DNA of 64,000 nt from Alkaliphilus flagellatus (GCF_018919215.1 NZ_JAHLQK010000001.1:838430-902429); one strand, 5' to 3'. Counted from the stretch's first letter, positions 26,110 through 35,333 are shown. Numbers and translations are program-made. The notes: generated from the sequence alone by a model not told the origin.

Positions 26110-27081
26110 TTGAAGAATATTCGAAAAATTTTACTGGTTGGAATGGTTCTACTGGTATTTATGGTTGCTGTGCCCTCTATGGTAGGTATTGCTCAGTCAT
26201 TTCTTAGTAATAACGGTGTAGATGAACAAGTGCAGGACATGAGTAGAAAAGATTTAGATGAAATATCTGAGGACAATAAAAATGAAGAAGTAGAAGACGT
26301 AGAAGAAGTCAGTAATGATATTGTTAGAGATAATGATGCATTAGAGGGAAATAAAGAAATACAGGATGATATAAAACCAGAAAATAATTTAGAAGATGTA
26401 AAACCAGATCCTTCTAAGAAAGTATTTCTTACATTTGACGATGGACCATCAACTTTAACACCAGAAATACTGAAAATATTAGATGGAAATGAAGTTAAGG
26501 GAACATTTTTTACAATTGGAAAATCAGTAGAAAAAAATCCTATGTGGGTAAAACAGGCTTATGATGAAGGACATATGGTTCTACCTCACACATATAGCCA
26601 TGACTATGCTATCTATACTACATTTGAAACCTATTATAATGATTTAGAATTAGCTAAAAAAGCTATCGAAGATGTATTGGATATTGAAGTTCCATATATT
26701 TTTCGCTTTCCTGGAGGTTCTTCTAACCATAGTTCGTTTAAATATGGTGGGGAACAATATATGCCTAAACTGACTGTAGATGTGAAGGAAAAGGGATATT
26801 ACTATATTGATTGGAATGTCTCTTCTGGAGATGCCAGTTCTGATTACGATAAAAAAGATAAGATTATAAGCAATGTCCTTGATGGAGCAAAGAATAAAAA
26901 TCTTATTGTTGCTTTATTTCATGATACAGCTCGTAACACGAAGATGGCAGAAGTATTACCGGAGATTATATTGGAACTTAAAAATCAAGGATACACATTT
27001 AGAACATTTAGGGATATTACTCAGGATGAGTTAGATGCTATGGTTAAGCTTAAATTAGCAAATAAACCTATTATTAGATAA
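26110..27081 (+). CDS. Polysaccharide deacetylase family protein
   Basis: 323 residues. A membrane anchor or signal (residues 7-30) and an acidic linker lead to a NodB homology domain from about 95. NodB motif 1 is FLTFDDGPS (both Asp), motif 2 LPHTYSHDY (metal His pair), and motif 3 FRFPGGSS. These enzymes deacetylate peptidoglycan or other N-acetyl glycans outside the membrane. TTG at 26110 is preferred, with TGGAGTG 6-8 bases upstream; the ATG at 26092 lies within its own ribosome-site region. A TATAAT at 26060 may be its -10. Confidence 0.92.
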   Translation: MKNIRKILLVGMVLLVFMVAVPSMVGIAQSFLSNNGVDEQVQDMSRKDLDEISEDNKNEEVEDVEEVSNDIVRDNDALEGNKEIQDDIKPENNLEDVKPDPSKKVFLTFDDGPSTLTPEILKILDGNEVKGTFFTIGKSVEKNPMWVKQAYDEGHMVLPHTYSHDYAIYTTFETYYNDLELAKKAIEDVLDIEVPYIFRFPGGSSNHSSFKYGGEQYMPKLTVDVKEKGYYYIDWNVSSGDASSDYDKKDKIISNVLDGAKNKNLIVALFHDTARNTKMAEVLPEIILELKNQGYTFRTFRDITQDELDAMVKLKLANKPIIR

Positions 27082-27174
27082 TTAATAAGAATTATGTTAA
27101 TAATTGGTCTAATTGCGAAGTCTAGGATAATATATTGTTAAAGTATACTTGTATAAACATTGAAATTTAGACTA

Positions 27175-27206
27175 GTGCTAGGGGTGTGCCCCTAGCGCTT
27201 TTTTTA
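27175..27206 (+). terminator. Terminator after the polysaccharide deacetylase gene
   Basis: A 10-bp GC-rich stem GTGCTAGGGG / CCCCTAGCGC, TGTG loop and seven or more T. Confidence 0.95.
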
Positions 27207-27296
27207 TATACATTTAATAATTACCAAAAGTTACATCGTCCTTAGACAATTTTTTATGATAAAATTTTTAACAGTAGAGCTGAAAGGGTGGTATAG

Positions 27297-28202
27297 ATGA
27301 AAAGCATACTAGAAAAATACAAAATACCGTTAATTGGCAGTGGTATATTGTTAAGTATTATAGTTTTATTTTCTATAATTAATCTTAATTTTTCAAAAGA
27401 AGATTTAACTAAGAATTCAAGAAAAGCAGAAATGTCTTCTATAGCTGAAGTTATGGAAAAAGATGAAGATGAGGTTGAAGTTGAAGCTGAAGAAAAAAAT
27501 ATAGCTGAAGTAACAGATAACGAAATACCGATAGTAATAGAAGATAATAATAAAGATAATAATCATAAAGCTAGTAATAAAAAAGAAAACGACATAAATA
27601 CTTCTACTGATATGAAGGACAAGAGTACATCTTCATCTCCTATTACTGGAGAAAAATATACGGTTAAAAAGGGTGATACCTTATTTCTAATTGCTCAAAG
27701 AGCTAATGTATCTGCAAATCATTTAAAAGAGCTAAACAATTTATCTTCTGATATGATTTATGAAAATCAAACACTAAAAATAAAAGGTTCTGTAAATAAT
27801 TCTTCAAGTCAAGTAGCAAGTAGAGGTAGTGAAAGAAATGAAGACCTGTATTGGTTAAGTAGAATTATTCATGCTGAGGCCCAAGGAGAATCCTATGAAG
27901 GTAAGGTTGCTGTAGGGAACGTAATTGTGAATAGGGTTAGTAGTGGAAAATTTCCAAATACTATAAAGGGTGTTGTTTTTGATAAGCAAGATGGTTATAC
28001 TCAATTTTCACCGGTTATAGATGGGACAATCTATAACACACCTAATGCAGAAAGTATTAAGGCCGCTACTGCTGTGTTAAATGGTGCAAGACCTGTTGGA
28101 AATGCATTATATTTTTTAAATCCAAGGAAATCAACTAACTTTTGGATTACACAAAATAGACAATATATAAAAACCATAGGTTTACATGACTTTTATTATT
28201 AG
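27297..28202 (+). CDS. LysM plus SleB/CwlJ-type cell wall hydrolase
   Basis: 301 residues. An N-terminal membrane anchor (residues 10-30), a charged low-complexity linker, one LysM peptidoglycan-binding module at about 118-162 (YTVKKGDTLFLIAQRA) and a Hydrolase_2 domain from about 183 (IIHAEAQGESYEGKVAVGNV) to the end. The catalytic-type Glu lies in HAEAQGE. SleB/CwlJ domains cut spore cortex peptidoglycan, consistent with a spore former, though non-germination roles exist. AAAGGGTGG precedes the ATG. Confidence 0.93.
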   Translation: MKSILEKYKIPLIGSGILLSIIVLFSIINLNFSKEDLTKNSRKAEMSSIAEVMEKDEDEVEVEAEEKNIAEVTDNEIPIVIEDNNKDNNHKASNKKENDINTSTDMKDKSTSSSPITGEKYTVKKGDTLFLIAQRANVSANHLKELNNLSSDMIYENQTLKIKGSVNNSSSQVASRGSERNEDLYWLSRIIHAEAQGESYEGKVAVGNVIVNRVSSGKFPNTIKGVVFDKQDGYTQFSPVIDGTIYNTPNAESIKAATAVLNGARPVGNALYFLNPRKSTNFWITQNRQYIKTIGLHDFYY

Positions 28203-28234
28203 GAAAATGCTTAAGCATTTTCCTAATTTTTTTT
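28201..28234 (+). terminator. Terminator after the cell wall hydrolase gene
   Basis: A perfect 24-bp palindrome (12-bp arms, AGGAAAATGCTT) that starts inside the stop codon, followed by eight T. Confidence 0.92.
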
Positions 28235-28375
28235 GTATAATTATAGTAATCTATTAATTTAAAATTAAATATAAATCTAAGGCACTATTATCTAAATATT
28301 GAATAAAATAAGAGTAATTTAGTAATGTTTTTTAGACGATTTACAAGCTATAAAAAACAGGGGGTTGGCAAAGTA

Positions 28376-29371
28376 ATGAGTTTAACTGTTGGTATTGTAG
28401 GTGGTACAGGTGCGGTAGGAAAAAAGATGATTGAAGTACTTGAAGAAAGAAGTTTAACAATAGATAAACTAAGAATCTTTGCTTCGGAAAAATCTTTTGG
28501 ACAAAAAATAATATTTAATAACAGGAAAGTAACAGTTGAGTTGTTGACAGAAGAGGCTATGAAGGAAACCTTTGATTATTTACTATTTGCTGCTGGAGGA
28601 GCTATATCTGCAAAATTTGCACCCATTGCAGCCGCTGCTGGGAATATTGTAATAGATAACTCATCTCATTGGAGGATGACAGAGGGAATACCTTTAGTCG
28701 TGCCAGAAGTTAATGGTGATGTTTTAAGGGGATATAGGGGAATTATAGCCAATCCAAATTGCTCTACAACCCAAATGGTAATGGTGCTTGCTCCACTTCA
28801 TAAGAAGTATGGTATTAGACGAGTTGTAGTATCTACTTATCAGGCTGTATCGGGCAGTGGATATAAGGCAATTGAAGAACTTGAAAAACAACTAATAGAT
28901 GAGAGCTATCCAAATAAAGTATACCCAAGAAAAATCGCTGCCAATTGCATTCCACATATAGATGTATTTAATGAAAATGGATTTACAAAAGAGGAGCTTA
29001 AAATGATTTATGAAACTCATAAAATTTTAAGAGATGATACAATAGAAGTTAATCCGACGGCTGTAAGGATTCCAGTATTTTACGGCCATAGCGAATCTAT
29101 ATACCTAGAGCTTAATAAAGATCCAGATATAAATGAAGTACGAGAAATATTAGAAGAAACTGAAGGTGTAGTTTTAAATGATAATCCTGATGAAAACAAA
29201 TACCCTACTCCACTTGAGGCCGAAAACAGCGACTGCACATATGTGGGTCGAATTCGTAAGGATTTGTTTAATTCAAAAGGATTATCTCTATGGGTAGTTG
29301 CAGATAACCTTAGAAAAGGAGCTGCTACTAATGCAATTCAAATTATAGAAACTATTGAAAATTTTAAATAA
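28376..29371 (+). CDS. asd: Aspartate-semialdehyde dehydrogenase
   Basis: 331 residues. It converts aspartyl phosphate to aspartate semialdehyde with NADPH, the branch point to lysine, DAP, threonine and methionine. It shows the GGTGAVG nucleotide loop, catalytic Cys in NPNCSTTQ, and the substrate Arg/His region FYGHSE. An upstream ATG (28325) would add 17 residues; the ATG at 28376 is chosen because it gives the standard N-terminus MSLTVGIVGGTG and follows CAGGGGG. asd, dapA and dapB are spaced 15 and 14 bp apart and form one operon. No lysine riboswitch was seen in the leader. Confidence 0.96.
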   Translation: MSLTVGIVGGTGAVGKKMIEVLEERSLTIDKLRIFASEKSFGQKIIFNNRKVTVELLTEEAMKETFDYLLFAAGGAISAKFAPIAAAAGNIVIDNSSHWRMTEGIPLVVPEVNGDVLRGYRGIIANPNCSTTQMVMVLAPLHKKYGIRRVVVSTYQAVSGSGYKAIEELEKQLIDESYPNKVYPRKIAANCIPHIDVFNENGFTKEELKMIYETHKILRDDTIEVNPTAVRIPVFYGHSESIYLELNKDPDINEVREILEETEGVVLNDNPDENKYPTPLEAENSDCTYVGRIRKDLFNSKGLSLWVVADNLRKGAATNAIQIIETIENFK

Positions 29372-29386
29372 GGGGGCAATATTTAT

Positions 29387-30259
29387 ATGTTTAATGGTGC
29401 GGGAGTTGCAATTGTAACACCTTTTAATGAAGGTAAAATTGATTTTGAAGCTTTTGAAAAATTAATTGATTTTCAAATAGAAAATAATACTCAAGCTTTA
29501 ATTGTATTAGGTACAACTGGAGAGGCATCTACGCAGACCTTTGAAGAAAGGGAAAAGCTTATTAGTACGGCCATTGAAAGGGTAGGAGGTAAAATTCCAG
29601 TTATAGTGGGTACCGGTTCAAATTCAACCCAAGTAGCTATAGAAAATACTAAACAAGCCGAAAACTTAGGGGCAGATGGTATACTGCTTGTTACTCCATA
29701 TTATAATAAATGTACTCAAAAGGGTCTAATTGAACACTTTACCACAGTAGCTAATGTTACATCTCTACCTGTAATTTTATATAATGTTCCTTCAAGAACA
29801 GGTGTAAATATTGCGCCGGAAACTGTATTAGCAATGAGCAAGGTTAAAAATGTAGTAGCAGTAAAAGAGGCTAGCGGGAATATTTCTCAAATATTAGAAA
29901 TTAAAAGATTGGTTCCTAAAAATTTTAAAATTTATTCTGGTAATGATGATCAAGTGGTGCCTATTTATGCCTGCGGAGGTCATGGAGTTATTTCTGTGTC
30001 ATCTAATGTTATCCCTAAAGAAATGCAACATATGTGCCAGGCATTTATGGATGGAAATGTAGAAGAAGCTTTAAGAATACAACTTTTATACAAAAAATTT
30101 ATAGATCTTTTATTCTATGAAGTAAATCCAATTCCAGTAAAGGCAGCTTTAAATGCTATGGGATATATTAAAAATGAGCTAAGACTTCCGTTAACATCTA
30201 TGGAGGAATCTAATAGAATTAAGCTAGTAGATGAGATGAAAAAATTGAGTATTATTTAA
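29387..30259 (+). CDS. dapA: 4-hydroxy-tetrahydrodipicolinate synthase
   Basis: 290 residues, full length. A TIM-barrel aldolase condensing pyruvate with aspartate semialdehyde. Visible residues are the GTTGEAST phosphate-like loop, catalytic Tyr in LYNVPSRTGVN, Schiff-base Lys in VAVKEASGN, and the YSGNDD motif. Besides lysine and DAP, spores need dipicolinate from this pathway. AAGGGGG lies before the ATG. Confidence 0.97.
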   Translation: MFNGAGVAIVTPFNEGKIDFEAFEKLIDFQIENNTQALIVLGTTGEASTQTFEEREKLISTAIERVGGKIPVIVGTGSNSTQVAIENTKQAENLGADGILLVTPYYNKCTQKGLIEHFTTVANVTSLPVILYNVPSRTGVNIAPETVLAMSKVKNVVAVKEASGNISQILEIKRLVPKNFKIYSGNDDQVVPIYACGGHGVISVSSNVIPKEMQHMCQAFMDGNVEEALRIQLLYKKFIDLLFYEVNPIPVKAALNAMGYIKNELRLPLTSMEESNRIKLVDEMKKLSII

Positions 30260-30273
30260 GGAGGCTTATCTAT

Positions 30274-30993
30274 ATGAATTTATTAATTTATGGTATAAGC
30301 GGACATATGGGTAGATTAATAGAAGAACTAGCTAACAAGGATTCATTTTGGAAAGAAATTAATGGTATAGATGAAAAAATATCTAAAGACTTACTAAGTG
30401 ATAATTATGATGTAGTGGTGGATTTTTCACACCCTTCGGCATTAGATGATGTATTGAAGCTTTGCGTAGAAAAAAGAATACCTTTAATAATTGGAACAAC
30501 AGGATTTAGTAAGGATCAGTTAGAGCAAATAAGAGTTGCTTCTAGTGAAGTTCCAATATTACAGTCAACTAATATGTCTCTAGGAATGAATATATTATTT
30601 GCATTGGTGGAGCAAACAGCATCAATATTAAATGAAAAAGTGGATATTGAAGTAATAGAAGCTCATCATAATCGTAAAAAAGATTCCCCCTCTGGAAGTG
30701 CTACATCTATTGTTCAATCTATAGAAAGAGGGCTAGGAGAAGTGAGAAAGCATCAACATGGAAGAGCTGGAGAATGTCTAAGGGAAAAGGGAGAAATAGG
30801 CATACATGCAATTCGCGGAGGTAATATTGTTGGTTATCATGAAGCAAACTTTATAAATGAATTAGAAACTTTAAAAATAGTTCACGAAGCTCACAATAGA
30901 TCAGTTTTTGCACAGGGAGCATTAGAAGCAGCAAAGTTTATTATAGATAAAGAGCAGGGTCTATATACAATGAAGGATGTATTGAAGTTATAG
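30274..30993 (+). CDS. dapB: 4-hydroxy-tetrahydrodipicolinate reductase
   Basis: 239 residues, slightly short compared with the usual 250-270. NAD(P)-binding YGISGHMGRL, GTTGF, catalytic EAHHNRKKDSPSGSA and the C-terminal AHNRSVFAQGALEAA are all present, so it should be active. It is the last gene of asd-dapA-dapB and is followed by a bidirectional terminator facing the NQR operon. Confidence 0.96.
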   Translation: MNLLIYGISGHMGRLIEELANKDSFWKEINGIDEKISKDLLSDNYDVVVDFSHPSALDDVLKLCVEKRIPLIIGTTGFSKDQLEQIRVASSEVPILQSTNMSLGMNILFALVEQTASILNEKVDIEVIEAHHNRKKDSPSGSATSIVQSIERGLGEVRKHQHGRAGECLREKGEIGIHAIRGGNIVGYHEANFINELETLKIVHEAHNRSVFAQGALEAAKFIIDKEQGLYTMKDVLKL

Positions 30994-31017
30994 ACTAAAT
31001 TCATACCAAAAAATTTG

Positions 31018-31043
31018 AAGGGAAGGATTACAGTCCTTCCCTT
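31018..31043. terminator. Convergent terminator, dapB / nqrF
   Basis: A perfect 10-bp stem AAGGGAAGGA / TCCTTCCCTT with a 6-nt loop, ending 3 bp from the nqrF stop. Confidence 0.85.
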
Positions 31044-31045
31044 TG

Positions 31046-32146
31046 TTAATCAAATTTATCATAGAAAATATTATTTTCAAGTATTCCTTTATCTATAAGA
31101 GCATTAACTGTGGAGTCTATCATAGGAGCACTTCCACATAAATAAGCTTCTGTATCATCTTTTCCTTCTAAATATTTAAATATAGCATCATTTACCCTAC
31201 CAACATGTCCTTGCCAATTATCCTCTTCTCGTGGACGAGATAGACATGGGATAAACTTAAATCTAGGAAGTTCATTTTCAAATATTTTCATCTCATCTAA
31301 CATAAACAGGTCATCTTTAGTTCTAGCTCCGAAGAAGAAGATAGTATTACGATCAATTTTCTTATGTAGCATTTCATAAAGTATACTTCTAATAGGAGCC
31401 ATACCTGTACCTACTGCAACTAAAACTGCATCTCCTTCAGATTCCTGTAAATAAAAATCACCATAGGGGCCGTTAAAAGTTACTTTATCACCTTCAGAAA
31501 GATGTTTATGTACGTAGGTTGTTAGAATACCGCCATCCACATAACCTATTATTAAATCGATAAAGTTTTTTTCAAAATTAGAAGAAGCGATTGAATAAGC
31601 TCTGAAAACTTCTTCTGTACTATCTCCATAGGGCGGTGCTAGTAGCTGAACATACTGACCAGCTTTAAAATCGATTTCTTGTCCATCGGTAATTTTAATC
31701 CTCAAAAACTTAATAGTAGGTGTAATATCCTTGGCAATTTCTATAGCACCTTTAAATTGTTTTACATTAAATAAGTCTTCTGGAATCTGTATATTCATAT
31801 CCTCCTTAACCTTTACCTGGCAGGATAGACGAACATTATTTTTTATATCATTATCTGAAAGATATGTAAGTTCTGTTGCAAGTACAGGACCAGCACCACT
31901 ATCTACCTTGCACTTGCAATACCCACATGTTCCCTTGCCACCACAGGCAGATGGAATGAAAACTTCATTAGCGATTAAGGAAGATAACAATGTATTCCCA
32001 CCTTCGACTACAAGTTCTTTATCATTATTTATTACTATTTTACACTCTCCATAGTCAGCAATACGGACATTGGCCCAAGTTAGTATAAGGGCAAGCACTG
32101 CTGTAATTCCAGTAATTACTGCTACAGTTATTAATATATTATACAT
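31046..32146 (-). CDS. nqrF: NQR-type NADH dehydrogenase subunit F
   Basis: 366 residues, somewhat shorter than the roughly 408 of Vibrio NqrF. One N-terminal transmembrane helix (residues 3-24) precedes a plant-type [2Fe-2S] domain with Cys68, Cys74, Cys77 and Cys109. An FAD domain (RAYSIAS) and an NAD(H) domain (VAVGTGMAPIRS, YLCGSAPM) follow. NqrF takes electrons from NADH at the cytoplasmic face and passes them to the membrane core. It is the last gene of the operon, 12 bp after nqrE. Its presence marks this as NQR-like rather than Rnf, which would have RnfB/RnfC. Confidence 0.93.
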   Translation of the reverse strand: MYNILITVAVITGITAVLALILTWANVRIADYGECKIVINNDKELVVEGGNTLLSSLIANEVFIPSACGGKGTCGYCKCKVDSGAGPVLATELTYLSDNDIKNNVRLSCQVKVKEDMNIQIPEDLFNVKQFKGAIEIAKDITPTIKFLRIKITDGQEIDFKAGQYVQLLAPPYGDSTEEVFRAYSIASSNFEKNFIDLIIGYVDGGILTTYVHKHLSEGDKVTFNGPYGDFYLQESEGDAVLVAVGTGMAPIRSILYEMLHKKIDRNTIFFFGARTKDDLFMLDEMKIFENELPRFKFIPCLSRPREEDNWQGHVGRVNDAIFKYLEGKDDTEAYLCGSAPMIDSTVNALIDKGILENNIFYDKFD

Positions 32147-32157
32147 AAGCTAACCCC

Positions 32158-32748
32158 CTACTGAATATTTACAATTCCTGAAAAACCAATAAAGGCTAAA
32201 GCCATCATTCCCGTTATTATTAAAGTAATTCCAGCTCCTTCTAATCCTTTAGGTATTGGAGCTCTTTTTATTTTTTGTCTGATGCCAGACATAGCTACTA
32301 TAGCTAACATCCATCCAATCCCCGAACCTACACCAAAGGCAATTGACTGTAAAAGATTATAGTCACGAATTACCATAAAAATAGCTACTCCTAAAATCGC
32401 GCAATTTACAGTAATCAATGGTAGAAAAATTCCTAATGAATAATATAAAGTTGGTAGATAACGTTCAACTATCATTTCAACTAATTGAACGAATGCTGCA
32501 ATTGTAATAATAAAAACTATAAAACGAAGATATTCAAGCCCAAATGGAACTAGTAAGTAGTGGTATATGAAATAGTTTAGAATAGTAGTACCAGTTAAAA
32601 CGAAGGTTACTGCTTGACCAAGGCCTAAAGAAGTTTTAGTTTCCTTAGATACAGCAATAAAGGAACACATACCTAAAAAGTTTGCTAATATCATGTTACT
32701 AGTAAAAATAGAAGCAAAGAATATTACTAAAGGATTAATACCTTCCAT
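32158..32748 (-). CDS. nqrE: NQR-type subunit E
   Basis: 196 residues with six hydrophobic helices. The conserved half-repeats include LGMCSFIAVSKE and LPLITVNCAILG, where the Cys residues at the inverted repeat positions bind the membrane [2Fe-2S] in NQR and RnfA. GVGSGIGWMLAIVAMSGI matches NqrE better than RnfA by eye. The start ATG overlaps the nqrD stop (TAATG), with AGGAGG upstream. Confidence 0.93.
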   Translation of the reverse strand: MEGINPLVIFFASIFTSNMILANFLGMCSFIAVSKETKTSLGLGQAVTFVLTGTTILNYFIYHYLLVPFGLEYLRFIVFIITIAAFVQLVEMIVERYLPTLYYSLGIFLPLITVNCAILGVAIFMVIRDYNLLQSIAFGVGSGIGWMLAIVAMSGIRQKIKRAPIPKGLEGAGITLIITGMMALAFIGFSGIVNIQ

Positions 32749-33401
32749 TAGTTGCCACCTCCTGCTAGAGATACTTGTTTATCTTGTTTTGATACTTGCT
32801 TATCTTGCTGTGAAACCAAATATGTATTTGCTATCCATATTAATAGGGCAAGCATGAAGAATCCACCTGGAGGCATAATCATAAATATCCATTTAGGCCA
32901 CCAATTGCCCATAATAGTTATTCCAAATACACTTCCAAAGCCTAAAATTTCTCTAAAAAATGCAATAATAAGTAAAACCAAGGTATATCCCATACCAGAG
33001 GCTATTCCATCTATAAAAGATAAAAATGGTGTGTTGTTTTGTGCAAAGGACTCACAGCGACCCATAATAATACAGTTAGTTATAATTAATCCGACATAAG
33101 GACCAAGAGCTTCACTCATGGAAGGAAAATATGCCTTTAAAACAATATCTACTATAATTACATAGGCAGATATAATTAAGGTTTGCACCATCATTCGAAT
33201 ATGTTTAGGTGTAGATTTTCTAAGAAAAGATACAGTTAGGCTTGAAAAAGATGTAACAAATATTACACCTAGCCCCATTACTAGAGAGTTCATCATAAGG
33301 TTAGTAACTGCAAGAGCAGAACAAATACCTAAAATCTGGCGAAATATGGGGTTATCGTGAATGATACCAGCAGCAAAAATTTTCTTTATTTGTTTAAACA
33401 T
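32748..33401 (-). CDS. nqrD: NQR-type subunit D
   Basis: 217 residues from an ATG at 33401 with GAGAGGTG 9 bases upstream; a GTG at 33413 lies inside that ribosome site. It has six hydrophobic helices and the conserved VGLIITNCIIMGRCESFA and FIDGIASGMGYTLVL segments of NqrD, including the cluster-ligating Cys. The C-terminus carries a short duplicated tail, QQDKQVSKQDKQVS, which looks like a small local repeat rather than family sequence. Confidence 0.92.
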   Translation of the reverse strand: MFKQIKKIFAAGIIHDNPIFRQILGICSALAVTNLMMNSLVMGLGVIFVTSFSSLTVSFLRKSTPKHIRMMVQTLIISAYVIIVDIVLKAYFPSMSEALGPYVGLIITNCIIMGRCESFAQNNTPFLSFIDGIASGMGYTLVLLIIAFFREILGFGSVFGITIMGNWWPKWIFMIMPPGGFFMLALLIWIANTYLVSQQDKQVSKQDKQVSLAGGGN

Positions 33402-33402
33402 T

Positions 33403-34008
33403 TTATTTATCACCTCTCTTACCGAGAATTACTTTTTCTATATTTTCATTAATAATATTTAGCACCGAATTTGAGGTAACTGTAGCTCCTGAAATAGAGT
33501 CAACCGTACCTCCCATATTTGGCTTATAATTTATATAATCTCTTGACACTTCTTTGGATATAAGAACTTCTCTAAATTGCTCTTTAAACCAATCTTCATC
33601 TATCCTGCCACCTAGGCCTGGAGTTTCGTTGTGGGATAAAAACTCGATACCTACAATTTTATTTAAGTCTGGAGTTAAGCCTATAAGTCCTTCCAAGCTT
33701 CCCCATAAGGCATTTCCTTGTACAGGATAAATGTTAGCCACTAAAGAGTTATCTTTGTAGCCCTCGTAGTAAATGTCGTTCTCGCTTTCCACAACTTTAA
33801 AGTGAGAATTAAAAAGTTTGTTTATTTCTGAAGGATTTTTACCTTTGGTAGGTATATCTAAAACATAAAGTAGTGCACTTTGTTTTTTTACTTCCTTATT
33901 AGATAAAACTCTATCTTTGGTTACTTCATTAATAGTAGCAAGTACGCCTGTATATATTACAGTAACAATGATCATAAAAATAACTGGACGAAAACTAAAT
34001 TTTTTCAT
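33403..34008 (-). CDS. nqrC: NQR-type subunit C (covalent FMN protein)
   Basis: 201 residues with one N-terminal membrane helix (about 8-27) and a soluble extracytoplasmic domain. The covalent-FMN motif SGAT is at 173-176 (Thr176) and HNETPGLGGRID is at about 127. The ETPGLGG form resembles NqrC, although the length is closer to RnfG than to the roughly 257 residues of Vibrio NqrC. Its start overlaps the nqrB stop (ATGA), implying coupling. Confidence 0.92.
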   Translation of the reverse strand: MKKFSFRPVIFMIIVTVIYTGVLATINEVTKDRVLSNKEVKKQSALLYVLDIPTKGKNPSEINKLFNSHFKVVESENDIYYEGYKDNSLVANIYPVQGNALWGSLEGLIGLTPDLNKIVGIEFLSHNETPGLGGRIDEDWFKEQFREVLISKEVSRDYINYKPNMGGTVDSISGATVTSNSVLNIINENIEKVILGKRGDK

Positions 34009-34967
34009 GCAGATACCTCCTTTTTCCGAGGAGTTTTTATATATTTTACGGCTTCATCAATAATTGGAACAAATATATTCATTATTAGAACAGCAAACAT
34101 TGCGCCTTCTACAAAGAGTCCAAATACTCTGATAATAGTAGTTATAATTCCTGTTAATACTCCATAAATCCATTTGCCTTCTTTTGTTTTAGGTGCTGTA
34201 ACAGGGTCCGTAGTCATAAATACAGATAAGAATAAAAATCCACCAGAAAATAGCGAGAATAATGGATGCTGTGCACCCGATACATTACTTAAATATAGTA
34301 TTGAGCTGAAGGTTAGAAAACCTATAACTGGCGCTAACATTAATCTCCAATCAGCTGATTTATGTCTTAAAAGAATAAATGCCCCTATTAAAATAAGTAG
34401 TCCACTTGTTTCACCTAAGGATCCTGTAGCATTACCTAAAAATAGTTGCTTAAAAGGTAACATAGTATTGGTTTCTCCAAAATGTATTAATGGAGACCCT
34501 TGGGAAATAGCATCTACTGCAGGAGTAATATACTTTCCAAAGCCGCCTGGAAATCCACTGGATGCCACATTCCAACTAATAGTTAAAGGCTCTGGAAATG
34601 TTACATAAATAAAGGTACGTGCAGCTAAGGCAGGATTGAATACGTTAAACCCAAAACCTCCAAAGACTTCCTTTGCAAAAGTAATACCAAAGACTATACC
34701 TATAATTCCTACCCATAGCGGTGTAGAGACTGGTAATGTTAATGTAAACAAAATGCATGTTACAAATACTGCTTCTGTGACTTTTTTGTTAAGACGCTTT
34801 TCAAAGAAATATTCTGTTGCTACTCCAAATAAAGTAATAGTAGCCATTAAAACTAGTGTACGCCATCCAAAAAAGTAAATTGAGCCTACTATGATTGGAA
34901 TTAGACTCATTATAACTTTTCGCATAACTGCTTGTTTTTGGAATGTTTTTTTATAAAACTCCCTCAT
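34005..34967 (-). CDS. nqrB: NQR-type subunit B, short form
   Basis: 320 residues, about 90 fewer than Vibrio NqrB. Motifs are NqrB-like: AKEVFGGFGFNVFNPALAA, GSLGETSG with the FMN-linked Thr187, and FMTTDPVTAPK. The missing part is N-terminal, where larger NqrB proteins carry extra sequence linked to the A subunit and quinone. It is the first gene of a five-gene operon; AAGGAGG precedes the ATG. No nqrA or rnfC lies upstream: the next 220 bp are non-coding and then a divergent tRNA gene begins. Confidence 0.9.
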   Translation of the reverse strand: MREFYKKTFQKQAVMRKVIMSLIPIIVGSIYFFGWRTLVLMATITLFGVATEYFFEKRLNKKVTEAVFVTCILFTLTLPVSTPLWVGIIGIVFGITFAKEVFGGFGFNVFNPALAARTFIYVTFPEPLTISWNVASSGFPGGFGKYITPAVDAISQGSPLIHFGETNTMLPFKQLFLGNATGSLGETSGLLILIGAFILLRHKSADWRLMLAPVIGFLTFSSILYLSNVSGAQHPLFSLFSGGFLFLSVFMTTDPVTAPKTKEGKWIYGVLTGIITTIIRVFGLFVEGAMFAVLIMNIFVPIIDEAVKYIKTPRKKEVSA

Positions 34968-35091
34968 TATGACTTACCTCCTTAAATTTGCAAGTTTATT
35001 TTAACTATACTATTGTCTACCCTACAGATATACGTTCAAAACTATAAATGTATTACAATACCATGAAAAATAGCCTGATTTGCAAATATTG

Positions 35092-35120
35092 TTGCAAATT
35101 TTAAATCTAGGTGATATAAT
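35092..35120 (+). promoter_or_regulatory. Promoter of tRNA-Val
   Basis: TTGCAA at 35092-35097, a 17-bp spacer and a perfect TATAAT at 35115-35120. A second TTGCAA-type site (TTTGCAA, 35080-35086) sits nearby in the divergent region shared with nqrB. Confidence 0.75.
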
Positions 35121-35194
35121 TTCAATTAATTATAAACATTAAGATTACACTTACATAGAATTTAAAAGCAATTATAGTACAAAAAAATATATTG

Positions 35195-35270
35195 GAGGAT
35201 ATAGCTCAGCTGGCAGAGCGCTACGTTGACATCGTAGAGGTCGTTGGTTCAAGTCCAATTATCCTCACCA
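35195..35270 (+). tRNA. tRNA-Val (anticodon GAC)
   Basis: Acceptor stem GAGGATA/TATCCTC, D-arm GCTC/GAGC, anticodon stem CTACG/CGTAG with loop TTGACAT (anticodon GAC), T-loop TTCAAGT, and encoded CCA. A single gene with its own promoter and terminator. Confidence 0.97.
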
Positions 35271-35285
35271 GTTAAACAAAGTAAT

Positions 35286-35333
35286 AGCAAGGGTTTTGGA
35301 AAAAAGTAATTTTCTGATAACCCTTGCTTTTAT
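35286..35333 (+). terminator. Terminator of tRNA-Val
   Basis: A perfect 10-bp stem AGCAAGGGTT / AACCCTTGCT with a 23-nt loop, then TTTATTT. The following 240 bp to the next gene show only a weak hairpin (CTTAATA/TATTAAG) near 35490-35520. Confidence 0.85.

Noticed and set aside
28235-28375. Lysine riboswitch expected before asd-dapA-dapB
   Set aside because: The leader is about 140 bp of AT-rich DNA without the conserved lysine-aptamer elements.
34005-34967. RnfD as an alternative name for the first gene of the complex
   Set aside because: EVFGG and NPAL motifs and the terminal NqrF gene point to the NQR type; only the short length is Rnf-like.
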